This document shows, one piece after another, positions 45,780-57,430 of a DNA stretch of 64,000 nt. Both the position numbers and the translations under genes were made by a program. The DNA is from Poecilobothrus nobilitatus. Lineage: Eukaryota > Arthropoda > Insecta > Diptera > Dolichopodidae. The DNA is taken from assembly GCA_947095535.1 (NCBI GenBank), contig OX352772.1, forward strand, positions 121,726,225 through 121,790,224. The letters are read 5' to 3'. Position 1 is the stretch's first letter. Each line of letters begins with the position of its first letter. The notes beneath the pieces are model-generated. The model was not told where the DNA came from. It did not search any database and saw only the letters and a list, made by a program, of their open reading frames with translations.

Positions 45780-46150
45780 GCGGGGATTGGACCTGGGAAA
45801 AATCAGTCAATGAGTTCGGATAATGGAAACTTCCGAACCAGCTAAAGAGCAAACGACCAAAGCTCCACAACCAATAAAAATAGAAATTTAAAAAATGGTA
45901 CAAGGGCGTACTGTAATGTTTTCTCTATATTCCTAAAATTTGAGATGAACTGGAGTGGCGATTAGGGTAGCTGACACACGCCTTTCAAGGCCTAAAAAAC
46001 ATATTTTCGAAATTAATAAAGACAAATACTTGAAATTTTGTACAAAGGTGTTAAATTCTGCCTCTTTTACGTTCCTGAAATTTGAGTTGTATAACGAAGG
46101 AGAGGGAGACGGTTCAAGCAATTCAGCAATTCAATTCAGACGGTTCAAGC
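45780..46150 (+). mobile_element. F2 Helentron-like repeat, fragment
   Basis: Reverse complement of parts of 38030-38360: AACTTCCGAACCAGC-like unit sequence, TGGAGTGGCGATTAGGGTAG and GCCTCTTTTACGTTCCTGAA. It has one tandem unit plus the unique region next to the hairpin end. Both termini are missing. Confidence 0.7.
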
Positions 46151-46412
46151 AGACAGCTTTTCAAGCCCTATAATTAGTACCCAATAACTTTTTCTCTATC
46201 TCTAACCATTTTTGAGATATAAAGAATGGAAAAGTGTGTTATAACACAGAACATGAGTTAACACACCTTTGAAAATATCACACTTTTCTATTGTGATTGA
46301 AAATAACACAGAGATTGAAAATATCACACTTTTCTATTCTTCATATCTCAAAAATGGTTAGAGATAGAGAAAAAGTTATTGGGTACTAATTATAGGGCTT
46401 GAAAAGCTGTCT
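46151..46412. repeat. Long-armed hairpin (foldback MITE-like)
   Basis: Arms 46151-46238 and 46325-46412 (88 bp each) are reverse complements with about two mismatches. The outer ends are AGACAGCTTTTCAAGCCC and its complement. The 86-bp loop and inner arm contain a direct repeat, GAAAATATCACACTTTTCTA (about 46273 and 46317). Confidence 0.9.
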
Positions 46413-46440
46413 CGAAATATGTTATAAAAAGTACCTCAAA

Positions 46441-46781
46441 TACCGGGTGTTTCAAAAGAAAATTGAGTTTGAAACATAATTTTTTCATTTTAAATCATTT
46501 TGAACCTTCATAACTTTGTAACTGTTGGGTATATGTGAATCATCAGTATACAACAATTACAGCTGACAATTTAATCTACAAAATATATTTTTTTTATCTC
46601 TCTACAGTAAGCCATTCAAAAGTTATAGATTTTTTTATGAAAAGTCTCTAAAAAATCTTTAATCCCTCATATCTCGAAAAGGGTCCACAATAGACCCCCC
46701 CATCCAGTACAATTTTTTTTTTGTTTTAATGCCCCCAATAACTGAGTGCAGTGCGCGTACTTGAGTCCAGGACACCCTGTA
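46441..46781. mobile_element. MITE-like element with CCGGGTGT/ACACCCTG ends
   Basis: Starts TACCGGGTGTTTC (46441) and ends GGACACCCTGTA (46781). The terminal CGGGTGT and ACACCC(T)G are inverted, with TA at both outer edges, as for a mariner-type TA duplication. About 340 bp, no ORF. A CCCCCCAT stretch lies near 46695. Confidence 0.55.
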
Positions 46782-46904
46782 CATATAATAGTAAGAATAA
46801 AAAAAAAAATAATATCTACTTTTTTACTTCATGGTCAGAAAATATTTGTAATACATGTGTTGTAAGAATACATGTGTTTAATACTAAAAAATGTGTTAAG
46901 AAAT

Positions 46905-47990
46905 TGCGTTGTATGGCAGCTACCCGAACATGTTGCACTAGCAGAACCAAATTTTACAGAAATTATTGCCATAAAACTTGATCATCATTTGTAAGATTTT
47001 AGGCGCCTAGCTTCATTAAGTTCCAAGAGGTGCAAGAAGCCGGAACCGGCTACTTTAGGCCAACCAAATTTTACAAAAATTATTGGCATGTAACTCGACA
47101 CCTTTTTACTAAATTTCAGATAGCTATTTTCAATAGACACTGAGTTATTTTCTTTTAAAAAGAGAAGTTGTATGTCAGCTATCCAAACCTGTTGCACCAA
47201 CACAAGCAAATTTTACAGAAGTTGTGGCCATAAAACTTGATCTTAATTTGTAAGATTTCAGACCCTCGGCTTCATTAAGTTCCAAGAAGTGCGAGAAGCT
47301 TGAACCGGCTGTACTAGACTAACCAAATTCTACAAAAGTTGTTGGCATGTAACACGACACCTCTTTACTAAGTTTCAGAAGTTGTTGGCATAAAACTTAA
47401 TCACCATTTGCAAGATTTCGAACGCCTAGCTTCATTAAGTTCTAAGAAATGGAAGAAGCCTGAACCGGCTGCTCTAGACCAACCAAAGTTTACAAAAGTC
47501 GTTGGCATGTAGCTCGACACCTCTTCACAAAATTTCAGATACCTAGCTTTAATAGACGCTGAGTTATTTATATTTAAAAAGAGAAGTTGTATGGCAGCTA
47601 CCCGAATCTGTTATCCCAGCACAACTACACTTTACATGTGGTGTTGGCCTATAACTTTACACGATTTTGCAAAATTTGAGACACCTAGCTTCAATAGGTA
47701 CTGAGTTATTTCCATTTAAAGAAAGAAGTTGTATGGCAGCTACTCGAAAAAAAGCGAAACTAACAATTTTGTAAAAGTGACGTAAAAAAAATTTCAGCCT
47801 CCCAGCTCCTTTACTTTTTGAGTTATCGTGGGGGCAGACGGACGGACAGACGTACATGGCTTAATCGACTCAGAATTCGATTCTGAGCCGATCCATAACT
47901 TTGACACTATATTTAGCTCGTCTCCTTTAAGGTGTCACAAACGTAATGGTAAATTTATTATACCCTTGAACATAGTTCATACGGGTATAA
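46905..47990 (-). mobile_element. Helentron-like repeat F1c (copy B)
   Basis: Several modules starting TTGTATGGCAGCTACCCG (about 46908, 47168, 47589 and 47730) share GCCTAGCTTCATTAAGTTC and GAACCGGCTG. The GTCC-tract end is complete: GACGGACGGACAGACG (about 47837), CATGGCTTAATCGACTCAG and the end motif GTTCATACGGGTAT (47975-47988). The hairpin end is missing. That motif is the exact reverse complement of the opposite-end motif of copy A (1353-1366). Confidence 0.85.
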
Positions 47991-48189
47991 TAAGGTGTGT
48001 AAAACTATTTTTTCAAAATACATTGTTAATAATGATTTTATAAAAATAGATAAATTCTAAAAAGCCAAAACTCTTAAAAGCTAGATTAAAAAAATAAGAA
48101 TAATTTTATATTAATTTTAGTAATGTATGCTTGCATTGCAAGCGTCAAACAGATGATTAAATCGCATGATAAAAAAGCATGTTGAAAAA
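47991..48189. other. AT-rich spacer
   Basis: No feature seen. Confidence 0.5.
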
Positions 48190-48577
48190 GCATTGCATCA
48201 CTGATTTTTATAGCAAGAGATCACAAACGCTTTCATCCTCCAACAGGACGGTCGTGAACCATCGTCCACAAACAAAAGTTGTAGAGGTGGTCAAAATATG
48301 TTTAATGATACCCACATGATAATATACCGTTGTCTTTTATATTAACGGCTTATAAACAGTTTCACGACCAAGCAGGGCGTGCTAGACCATGGTCCCCAAA
48401 CTAAAGTTGAATATAGCTCGCCAAGATCTTTTCAATGACACCCCACATAATCATATACAGCTGATTTTATAGCAAGGACTTATAAAAGCTTTCTGAACCC
48501 AAGCGGGGCCTCCAGAAACCAGAGTCGCCAAACAAGTTGTTAAGCTCGCCAAGACCTTGTTAATATTTCCTAAGGGG
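48190..48577. repeat. 131-bp tandem repeat, three units
   Basis: Units start near 48196, 48327 and 48458 at GATTTTTATAGCAAGAGATC-like sequence. Each contains a CTTTC...GGGC block, a GTCCCCAAACTAAAGTTG-like block and AGCTCGCCAAGA-like sequence. Units are diverged (roughly 65-75 percent similar by eye). It lies directly before a SINE head. Confidence 0.7.
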
Positions 48578-48585
48578 AAATAACT

Positions 48586-48675
48586 CTTACGACGTGTGTG
48601 GGATTCGAACCCACACTCCCTCGGTGTTTACAGCGTATTTTATACGCTCTCACCCACTAGGCTACCGAGGCCCCA
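48586..48675 (-). repeat. tRNA-like SINE head, type 2
   Basis: On the minus strand: A box TAGCCTAGTGGGTGAGAG, an anticodon-arm-like hairpin AGCGT-ATAAAAT-ACGCT, and B box GGGTTCGAATCCC inside a good T stem (GTGTG/CACAC). The acceptor ends do not pair, so it is not a tRNA gene. It resembles the head at 40361-40442. Confidence 0.7.
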
Positions 48676-50687
48676 ATATGGAATATTTTCTCAATAATAA
48701 ATATACACTATTAAAATTTGGATGAATGATTTTGATCATCTTACACTCAAACAAATAATGAACACGCATTTTTATAGTAGGTCTAGGTACATATTTATTC
48801 ATTTTACAAAAAACATTGTAAAATACATAAGTAGCTTTGTATTTTACAATTTTCTCTTATAATTATTTTTCTACAATCTACATATATTATAAGAATGAAA
48901 ATGTAGTTTATACCTCTTCTAACTTATCTAATGTTTTGAAATTTGTAGCAAAATACATTAGATTTACGTAAATGACGAATTTAACTACTTTTTATATGAA
49001 TTATGTATATGCATATTTGAATCATTAAAGCATACAAATTAAAATAGATTTTGATATATTATATTTATTATATTATTACGTCCATTATAAAAATAAAATG
49101 TAGGGTTGAATGTCAATATACTATAAGTCTTTGATTATACTTTCAATTATTTCACTTATAGACTCAACTGATGATATTATTTTTAAATATTTTTGTTTTG
49201 TTTTTAGTATTTCATGTGTTTGTCAAGGACAAATACACTTCAATTTTTAGCTTTCAAGCCTACTTTTTTAAAAAGATTTTTCCTTCTTACCAGTTATGCT
49301 CTTTGGGTTTTTCTTTCAAAGTTTTATTAGAACCTCTTTTCGGTACAATTTTTAATTTTTTTTATATAATATATAACATAGTATAATATATAACATTATT
49401 ATATTAATTTTCTTATATATGTTTGTATTTTTTTTTTGGGTTACTTTAGTATTGGTAACTTGTTGAGTTACTTATGTTATGGAAAATATAGAAAGATATT
49501 TTCATAAAAAATCTTAAAGTTATTCTATTACAATACCTTTGTAAGGGAGGAAAAAAGCCCCTAAAAAAATCGTTTTAATTGTTTTGGTTCGTTTTGTTCG
49601 TTTGTAAATTTAAATTCATTCACTAATGTAAAAAACTTGCCACAACTTATAATTTAATAAAATTATGCACATATTTTTTACTCATTTTCTCTTTAACTTA
49701 AGTCCCTTATAAATATAAATTCACTTCTAAATACGTAGATGAATTTAATGTAGTAATTTGTATTATATGAACAAAACATTTAATTACTTCTTATGTAAAC
49801 GCGACTCTTTTTATTCCTAAAATTAATAACTAAAAGACAAAATTGATGGTTGTTTCATATAATTTAACCTGAAGTAAATATACACATTTTTTTTTAACTA
49901 CCTTAAGAGAAAAACATTTATAGTTAGTATCTATACAGATTATATACAATCCCTGCAATTCACAAAAAAAATAACTGAAACTAACTAGTTTAAGTTCTTC
50001 AAACTTGTTTCTAGATTTCCAATCGTTTGAAGTTTTTTTTTATTTAAAAATGAATAATTCTTGATTCGTTTGAACATAAAAATAAAATGTGTTTACGTGT
50101 ATTCTAGGTTATTTTTTATGAATCTATCTAAAAAATAAGATCTTTAGAAGCTCATTGTTTTAAACTCTGGTTGCAAAATATACTAACTTATATATGTATA
50201 CACTTATAGTTAATAAAATAGAATTAAATGTGAATATTATTTATTCTTAGAATAAATTGTATAAGTTTAACAATTAAATTATAAGCTTCTCTTAAAATAA
50301 AATCAGTGGAATATAAATTATGATTCGGTATTATAAACCTTAAATCAATGTAAATATTCTTCCTAATTGTGTAAAAGTACGGGTAACATAAAAGAGGGAA
50401 AAAAAAGCAAAAAATTCCTTCAGGTCATAACAAATTAAAGCCCATTCTTTTATAAAGGAAACAAAAAAAGACATATATTTTTAGTAACAACCACGATGCT
50501 ATAAAAAAGAAGATAAACTAGAATTAAAAATGCATTTTCAACTACAGCTTCACTTAAAATATTTAAAAATAGATGCCCGTTTACAATTTTTATATGCAAT
50601 TATTGTAATTCAACTATACTTTGGTAATGATTAATTAGAAAAATTTAAAACTCATTTAAATCATCAGTATCTCTGCTTTGTCCATTC
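48676..50687. other. Gene-free AT-rich region
   Basis: About 2 kb with no repeat or coding signal I can support. The largest open frame (71 codons, 49171-49386) is hydrophobic because of T-richness. Confidence 0.55.
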
Positions 50688-51984
50688 TTTTTTAGCACAT
50701 TTCCAAAAAAAATTTGAAAAAATGTGCTTATTAGTTTCACTCTGTCCGTCCGTCCGTCCGTCTGTTTCCAAAACTTCTACACCGTTAAAGATAGAGAAAA
50801 ATTTTAACCATGGGTAGTTCTCATAAAAAAAATAATTTTGTGGAACAACTTTTTCATGTAGCTCCATCTATTACGGAGCTACAGCCCCTCAAACTTTGAA
50901 AAAGCCCTATTTTTAAATGCATATATCTTATGTTCTGCTTAAGATTTTTTCAATCTGAAAATGTCATTTGATAGGTGTTTTTTTTAGCTTTTTAAATTAA
51001 TATCAAAATTATACAATTTTAGTAAATTTAATATTTAAATTTATCGTTATGTGAAAACCAAATTTTGCATGATTTTTCTACTTTCATAACTCCGGTACGC
51101 TTTTAGATAGAGGCTTGAAATTTTAAGGCAAGAAAGAACTTTTATAATTAGTATAAGATTGCTCAGAATTTTTTTTGGACCACCCCCTGTTTATGAGCTA
51201 TTAGGGCTCCAAAAATTGAAAATTTGCTATTCTTAAACACCTGTAACTTAAGAACCTGTACACATTTTACTTCGGCAAGATATAAAAATTAAAGCTACAG
51301 TGATATATTTATACGTGAGTTAAAGCTTTATTTTAGTTCTATAGGATTCCAGAGTTGCAGCTCTTCAAAATTGCGAAAAAGCCCCATTTTCAGATGTATA
51401 TATCTCAAACTCTGCGTAATAGTTTTGCAATCTAACTGCACTAGAAGACCGAAAATTTTATTATCTACATAAAGCAATATTAAAATTATGCAATATTTTG
51501 TAATTTACTATTTAAATTTACCATTATGTGAAAACCACATTTTCCATGAAATTTTTTTTTCATAACTCCGGCACGCCTTTAGATAGATACCTGAAATTTT
51601 GACAAGAAAGAACTTTTAGAATTAGTATAAGTTTCTTTAGAAATTTTTTTTGCACCACCCCCTGTTTAAGAGGTATTTAGAGCTGAAAAATTGAAAATTT
51701 ACTATTTTTAGTAACTTAAGCACCTGTACAAAGTTTTATTCGGCAAGACATAAAAATTAAAGCTCCAGTAATATATTTTTACGTGTGTTAACGGTTTTTC
51801 TTACTTATAAAGGGTTCAAAATTTCAGAAAAGTCCTATTTTCACATATTTCTTATTACAAAAAATTTTTAAAATTTTATTTTTTAAATTTTCAAATTTTT
51901 CTGCAAGTCACAATTCTAAATAGTTTGTATTGTGTTTTGGAAATGTGCACTTTTAAAAACCGTTGGTTTACATTCTACCTTGTT
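50688..51984 (+). mobile_element. Helentron-like repeat F3, full length, single copy
   Basis: The cleanest F3. 5' motif GCACATTTCCAAAA (50695-50708), GTCCGTCCGTCCGTC tract (about 50746-50763), two modules of about 475 bp with CCGTAATAGATGG-like and ATAACG(G)TAAATT-like sites, 3' motif TTTTGGAAATGTGC (51935-51948), hairpin AAACC-GTT-GGTTT and the tail ACATTCTACCTTGTTT. No ORF above 70 codons. It shows that the F3 unit is not itself a palindrome. Confidence 0.9.
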
Positions 51985-52984
51985 TAAATTGTTTTTCTAC
52001 ATTTTTTGTTTCATAAAAATAAATTATCTCACATTTAGTAAGTTCTAGTTTTCTTAATTGGGTAAGGTAACATGAAAATAAAATCTATTTATATCTTTAA
52101 TATAATTTGAAATAGAATAACCTTTTCTAATGTTGAATTTGTAAAAAAATATTTATGGCAATTAATATAAAAAAAATACATAACTACTTAATAAATATAA
52201 ATAAAAATGAAATGTTTAAGTTTTAATTAACACTACAGAAACTAAATTAGGTGCAATTACATTCACATAAAAGGTTGAGTTTTATTAATTTATAAAATGT
52301 AATAAAAAATTATTTTAACACATACATAACTTATCTACTCGTCATCTTTTAAGATAAACAAAAATTTATTTTTATCGATGTAGGTAAATCGTTTTTTCAA
52401 TTCAAGATTTTTTTATCCTTTTTTCAGAAGTATGTATGTATTTATAATTTAATTACTATTATATAATGAAATTAAAAGCAGAATATAGTCTTCTTTTCAT
52501 ATAAAATGTAAGAAATTTCGAAATTAAAATTAACATTACATCATGGTAATTATAATTTTTAAAGTTTCTGTTTATATAAAAAATTATATATATGTACATA
52601 AAAATTAAACTGGAACTTATACTTCTATAATTTTCTCAAAGCGTGAGATGTTACTGAATAAATACAAAATTCCGCTCAGGTACACAAAAAATTTGAAAAA
52701 CTTTTTTTTTTGTTTGAGTTTGTGAGACAGCTATTTATTTGCAAATTGGAATACAATAAATAATTACTTTAATTCTTTTATGATTCGATTTGTGGCCAAT
52801 TTGAACTGAAAATCATCGTTTTTAAGTAAATATTTTTCAGAACTCCAGTTAAAAAAGATTTATTTTTAACTAGAAATTATTTTGCTTCATATAAAACTTA
52901 AGATTTTTTAACTCGTTTCAGAGATTTGTAAATATAGATAGTACTAACTTAATACATATACTAACTCCAAATCTACTTAGGGCG
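51985..52984. other. Gene-free AT-rich region
   Basis: No coding or repeat signal recognised. Confidence 0.5.
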
Positions 52985-53605
52985 AGAATGTGAAGAAAAA
53001 TTATTTAATTTGCAGTTGCAGAAGATGAAGTAATCTCTTTTACCACAAATTGTAAAAATTTTTTCATAAAATTAATCAAAGAATTACAACAACCGATGCT
53101 CAGATACAATATTTTTCCATATGGATGGATGTCTAAAATTGAATAAAACACGAAAAGCTCAGTTACTTCGTGAATTCAATATGCATGCTGAAAAATCCAA
53201 TAAGATAGTAAATCAGTTGAAAAATTTACTTGTAACGAATTGGGACAAGACAAATAAGACTGAAACTTTTTGATCCGAAGTAATAAAATACAAGGATTCC
53301 GCAGGAGAAAATCCGTATTTCGACTTACCATATTTTGTGATGTTTCTTTTCTCATAGCCAACCTCTAACGCAGAGGTAGAAAGAGTTTTTAGCCAATTAA
53401 ACTTTATAAAAGCAAAAATAAGAAACAAATTTTAAGCAAAATGAATAAATAATATTTTAATTATTAGGGATTAACTGAAAAATAAATGCTGCTTCGACAA
53501 TACTACAAAACGTTGTGGATAAAATCGGCATAACCGCATTCGACAATATACAAGAAGCAGATGATTTAAATGCATTAGATTTAGATCTCATGACAAATAT
53601 TTAAT
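52985..53605 (+). pseudogene. hAT-family transposase C-terminal relic
   Basis: Plus-strand reading gives NCKNFFIKLIKELQQ, then SNKIVNQLKNLL, YKDSAGENPYFDLP and, near 53360-53430, PTSNAEVERVFSQLNFIK and AKIRNKF. The last part is the hAT dimerisation region (usual form P.SNA.VER.FS). At least three stops are present, and the catalytic core and termini are not recognisable. Confidence 0.8.
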
Positions 53606-54329
53606 TTCAATGACTTTATGTTTTCTCAACTTAGTGATTACTTTTTTTTTAATGTAAATAATATATTTTTGTTTTGTTTTATTTTGTTTGCACATTATGA
53701 ATAAGTGAATTTTTATTATAATTTTATTAGCTTTGTGTAAGAAATTTAAAATAAATGTAAAATACCCTTTAAACTAATTTTTTTTATTAAATACCTGGTA
53801 AATAAAGGTATTTTAAAAGAGTTTAAATTAAATACTAATGATATAACTAAAATTTTAACTGCTGTTCCATTTAAAAATTTTTTAACTGATTTTTAGAAAA
53901 CCATTTATTTCCAGTTATCTAGTTAAATTTAATTGAAATGGAAAATTTCAATTGGCCACGTATACATTTGTTAAAATTTTATTATTGCAATATCTTATTT
54001 TTGTTTCCCAAAATTCTTATTACTTTCAAAAACTTGTATTAATTGTATTTGTTACAGGGTTTAATTTGAGGGCATTTCGGGCTACCACCCCCTTTTTTAA
54101 ATGCTTGAATGTTGGAATGTGTATATGTAAAAAAATAATAAGTAGGGGTTTTATAGTCGTTTACAAAATCAAAGTTCCAATAATTTGGCAATTTTGACAA
54201 AATCTGAGTTCCAAAGGCATCCGATTCCACTTTTTAAATCCTTGAGTGTTGAAATTATGGCGCTATGAATTAATTATGAATGTATTAACTGCGCAAATCA
54301 AAAATAAACTAACTGCGCAATCTTTTATT
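53606..54329. other. Gene-free AT-rich region
   Basis: A short partial duplication (TTTTTTAAATGCTTGAATGT near 54094 and TTTTTAAATCCTTGAGTGT near 54222) is the only structure seen. Confidence 0.45.
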
Positions 54330-54800
54330 TTTTAACGCTCTTAATTCAAATAGAAGCCATTGCATTTCACAACTGTTTTATAATCAAATATTGTTTTTTC
54401 AACAGTGTCGTTTATATTAAAGTTAAAATCACCATGAACTATTGCATTTGTTTTTTTTTTCATTTAGTGTGATTCAAAAAGTCAAAAAAAGTTATGAATT
54501 GAATCTCTTTCATTTAATGGCGCTCTGTAAATTGTGGAGATATATATCATTTGTTGTTAGTTATTTTAATTGATAGTAAACTATTGTAATCGTTTGAAAT
54601 ATTTCTGTATAAAGTGAAATTGATAGAGTTATGAATAAACATAGTAACTCCTCTTCCTCGCCTGCTATATCTAAAACAAAAAATGAATTAGGTAAAATTG
54701 AATAAAAATATTGTAATTTTTTGTATTTACCAAATCAATTTAATCGTGCAGAATCCAAGTTTCAGTAAAAGCAATTATGCGAATAGTATAATTTGTGTTG
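54330..54800 (-). pseudogene. Non-LTR retrotransposon endonuclease fragment
   Basis: Minus-strand frames give IAFTETWILHD, SRRGRGVTMFIHNSINF, ISTIYRAPLNERDSI and, after a break, HGDFNFNIND. These are the APE endonuclease landmarks of a Jockey/CR1-superfamily ORF2. Here the GDFN motif is kept, unlike the copy at 5.7-6.7 kb. No RT follows (lower coordinates), so it is an isolated fragment with several frameshifts. Confidence 0.75.
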
Positions 54801-56469
54801 TCAAGTAAATAGTTAAATTTTATCTATTTTATGCTTTAAGCTACGAATATTAAGATAGAGAATTTTTAAATTTTTATCTTTTTATTTTTTAATTTTATTT
54901 TTATTGTTTGTTTGTTCATTGTGATGAATTTTTCTAGTTGTTTATCAAAATTAATGTTAGTTGTGATTCTAACATCACTTGTAATTCACAAAACTTAAAA
55001 GAATATATATACTCTAAAATCATTGTAACATTAAAACAATTCAAAAACTATGTAATGTTCTTTGTTTTTATTTGCAATATAATGAGAGAAAACTGTATTT
55101 TACTTCAACATTAGCCAAAATAAGTGTTTACAATATTATTTTCAAAATAAAGAAAAATTGGAAGAAATTAATAAGCTAAAAATCTCATTATGTAGATAAA
55201 AAAGATATAAATATAGTAAATACGTCGTAAGTATATACTAAATACAATTAAAAAGTGTGTTTGATTGCATGATATCCTGATGCATGATGCACTCATATGA
55301 GGAGATATGATTATTTCTACACATATCTAAATAAACAAGTGGCAACCTAACATTTTTTTTTCTTATTTAGAACTATTTCGCGGGTTTAAACTGTTTAACT
55401 TAAATGTTGAGCATAAGCTTATGCATACGATCCATTTTGAAATAATCAATCTTAATCAAAATTGATTAGCATAAACGAAATATGCATAAGTCCAATATCT
55501 ATTTCTATTGTATATTTTCCATAAAAAAATATGTATAGCTGGTGCGTATATTGCTTTGTATAATTTATTAAAAAATAAACAAAAATCAAACTAAATAAAT
55601 ATACCAACTTTTTTTAAATTGACAATTCCCTTTTATTTACTTAACTTTGAATTAATGTGTAAAATAACTTTACAAGAATCTTTTTTTAAATTTGAAATAT
55701 TCTTCTTAAATTAAATTTCCATACCTTCAAAAAATATAAACAATAGTGAAAAATACTTATGACTTATGACTTATAAAAATGACTTATAAACAATATAGAT
55801 AGAATATGTATTAGTTTTTATTCTCTAGCAAGGTTCGGTGCATTTAATTTCATGGACCTTATTTCTCAAATTTTAGGAATTGAAGTCTGAAATTTAGTAC
55901 CTACTTGTTTAAAAGGGGAATAAAATTAATTAATTTCAAATCCATTTTTAAATTTGATTATAAATACGCTTTTGGAAAGGTATTAAACTCTACTAAAATT
56001 AAAAGCGGTTTCTGATTCTGTTTCTGATTAGAAAGATTAAATTTCTGAAAAAATTTCTGGATGTATGTATTATACAAGATATTTTACAAATGGAAAATTT
56101 CAATTTATTAGCAAAATTTAATATGATTTGTATTTATTTATGGCGCTATATAATAAGTATGGAAGAAATAATTACGAAAACCCAAAATGACATAATGAAA
56201 AAACTAATTTCATCTTAAAATTTCAGAAATGGCATTGCCCCAAAGTAATTTAAAAATCCATTTCAAAAAGATAATACCTTGAAATGGGATAAGTTTTTAT
56301 TTTATTTATGAATTTGAATAATAAATCATAATTATAACTTCCTATTCAAAAAAGAGAAAATCAGTTTAAGCATTATACATAGTTTATATTACAAAAATTA
56401 TAAAAGTATCTTTTTTCTATTCTTTATACGCATAAGATATAAAGATTTCGGGTTTATTAAAATTGCTTC
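54801..56469. other. Gene-free AT-rich region
   Basis: No feature that I can support in this 1.7-kb stretch. Confidence 0.5.
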
Positions 56470-56830
56470 TCCGTTTGTAATACATCGAATCATGCTATGG
56501 AGTATAGACTTACCAATATGAGTCGGAACACAATAGAAAAATTAACCAATTAAGCTCTGCCCTGTCCGTCCGTCCTTCAGTACGATAACTCGAAAACTAA
56601 GAAAGAAACATGAAATTAACACAATATATTTTTGAATTAATTTGTAGATTTCCTATTGTTATTGGTTGTGATCCGCACAAAAATTCTAGCAGCTCTAGAA
56701 CAACCAAGTTTTTCATGTCCAAATCTTGCATATAAAATTCAGTATAATAAGAAATTATAGTATTCGCTATAGTTTTTGAACGAATATTTAGATTAGTCTT
56801 TACCTTTTCAGATTTCAAACCTACATGGCT
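56470..56830 (+). mobile_element. Diverged Helentron-like repeat, GTCC-tract end
   Basis: Contains CCTGTCCGTCCGTCCTTCAG (56562-56581), preceded by a faint match to the conserved core and followed by AACTCGAAAACTAAGAAAG, the complement of the F1 block CTTTCTTAGTTTTTGAGTT. The rest is too diverged to assign to a lineage. Confidence 0.55.
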
Positions 56831-57356
56831 CCAAAGCTAAAAAATTTGGAAATTTTTCATTTTCATTTTTGAAAGAATTTGAATTTTTAAACTACGTAAC
56901 ATTCCAGGTTTTTCACTATAAATTATAAATTCTTTCTTTCCATTTAAATTATACAAGCTAATTTCCTTTCTCACGAAATTAGCTTAACTCTAATCTTTTA
57001 AAATAACTTACTTTTGCTAACTTAGCATTTCTATACATGAATTAAATTATTGTTCACACTATATCACAGTGTTTATTGCTTAAGTATTTTTATAGATATC
57101 ACAGAATGCTTACTAAGACTTAAGGTAAAAAGTACAATTCTGAAATTATGCTAGTTTAAGTAAATTAAGTTTTGAATACAAAAAATAAAATCAGTGTTTA
57201 GTAAACCGTCAAAGAAGATAGTTTTATTAAATACATAACTATATTATATTGTACAGAAATAAATATCTACCGATATTTTTAGAACCCTTTTACCTTTTTA
57301 TTAATTATATTTAATATTTTGTTTACATTATTTTATTATATCTTATATATTATTTT
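56831..57356. other. AT-rich DNA, possibly the SINE body near its end
   Basis: No coding signal. The last 60 bases before 57357 resemble the AT-rich body next to the other type 1 SINE heads. Confidence 0.4.
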
Positions 57357-57430
57357 CGACCTACCAGGGTTTGAACCCGAGACCTTTCGCCTGAAAGATC
57401 GGTAACTTATGCACTGCACCATTAGTCAGA
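57357..57430 (-). repeat. tRNA-like SINE head, type 1
   Basis: Minus strand: A-box-like TGGTGCAGTGCATAAG and B box GGGTTCAAACCC. Similar to 43308-43382 and 991-1064. All three have the same orientation. Confidence 0.7.

Noticed and set aside
49171..49386. Small membrane protein gene
   Set aside because: Hydrophobicity follows from T-richness. No start context, homologous motif or neighbouring support.
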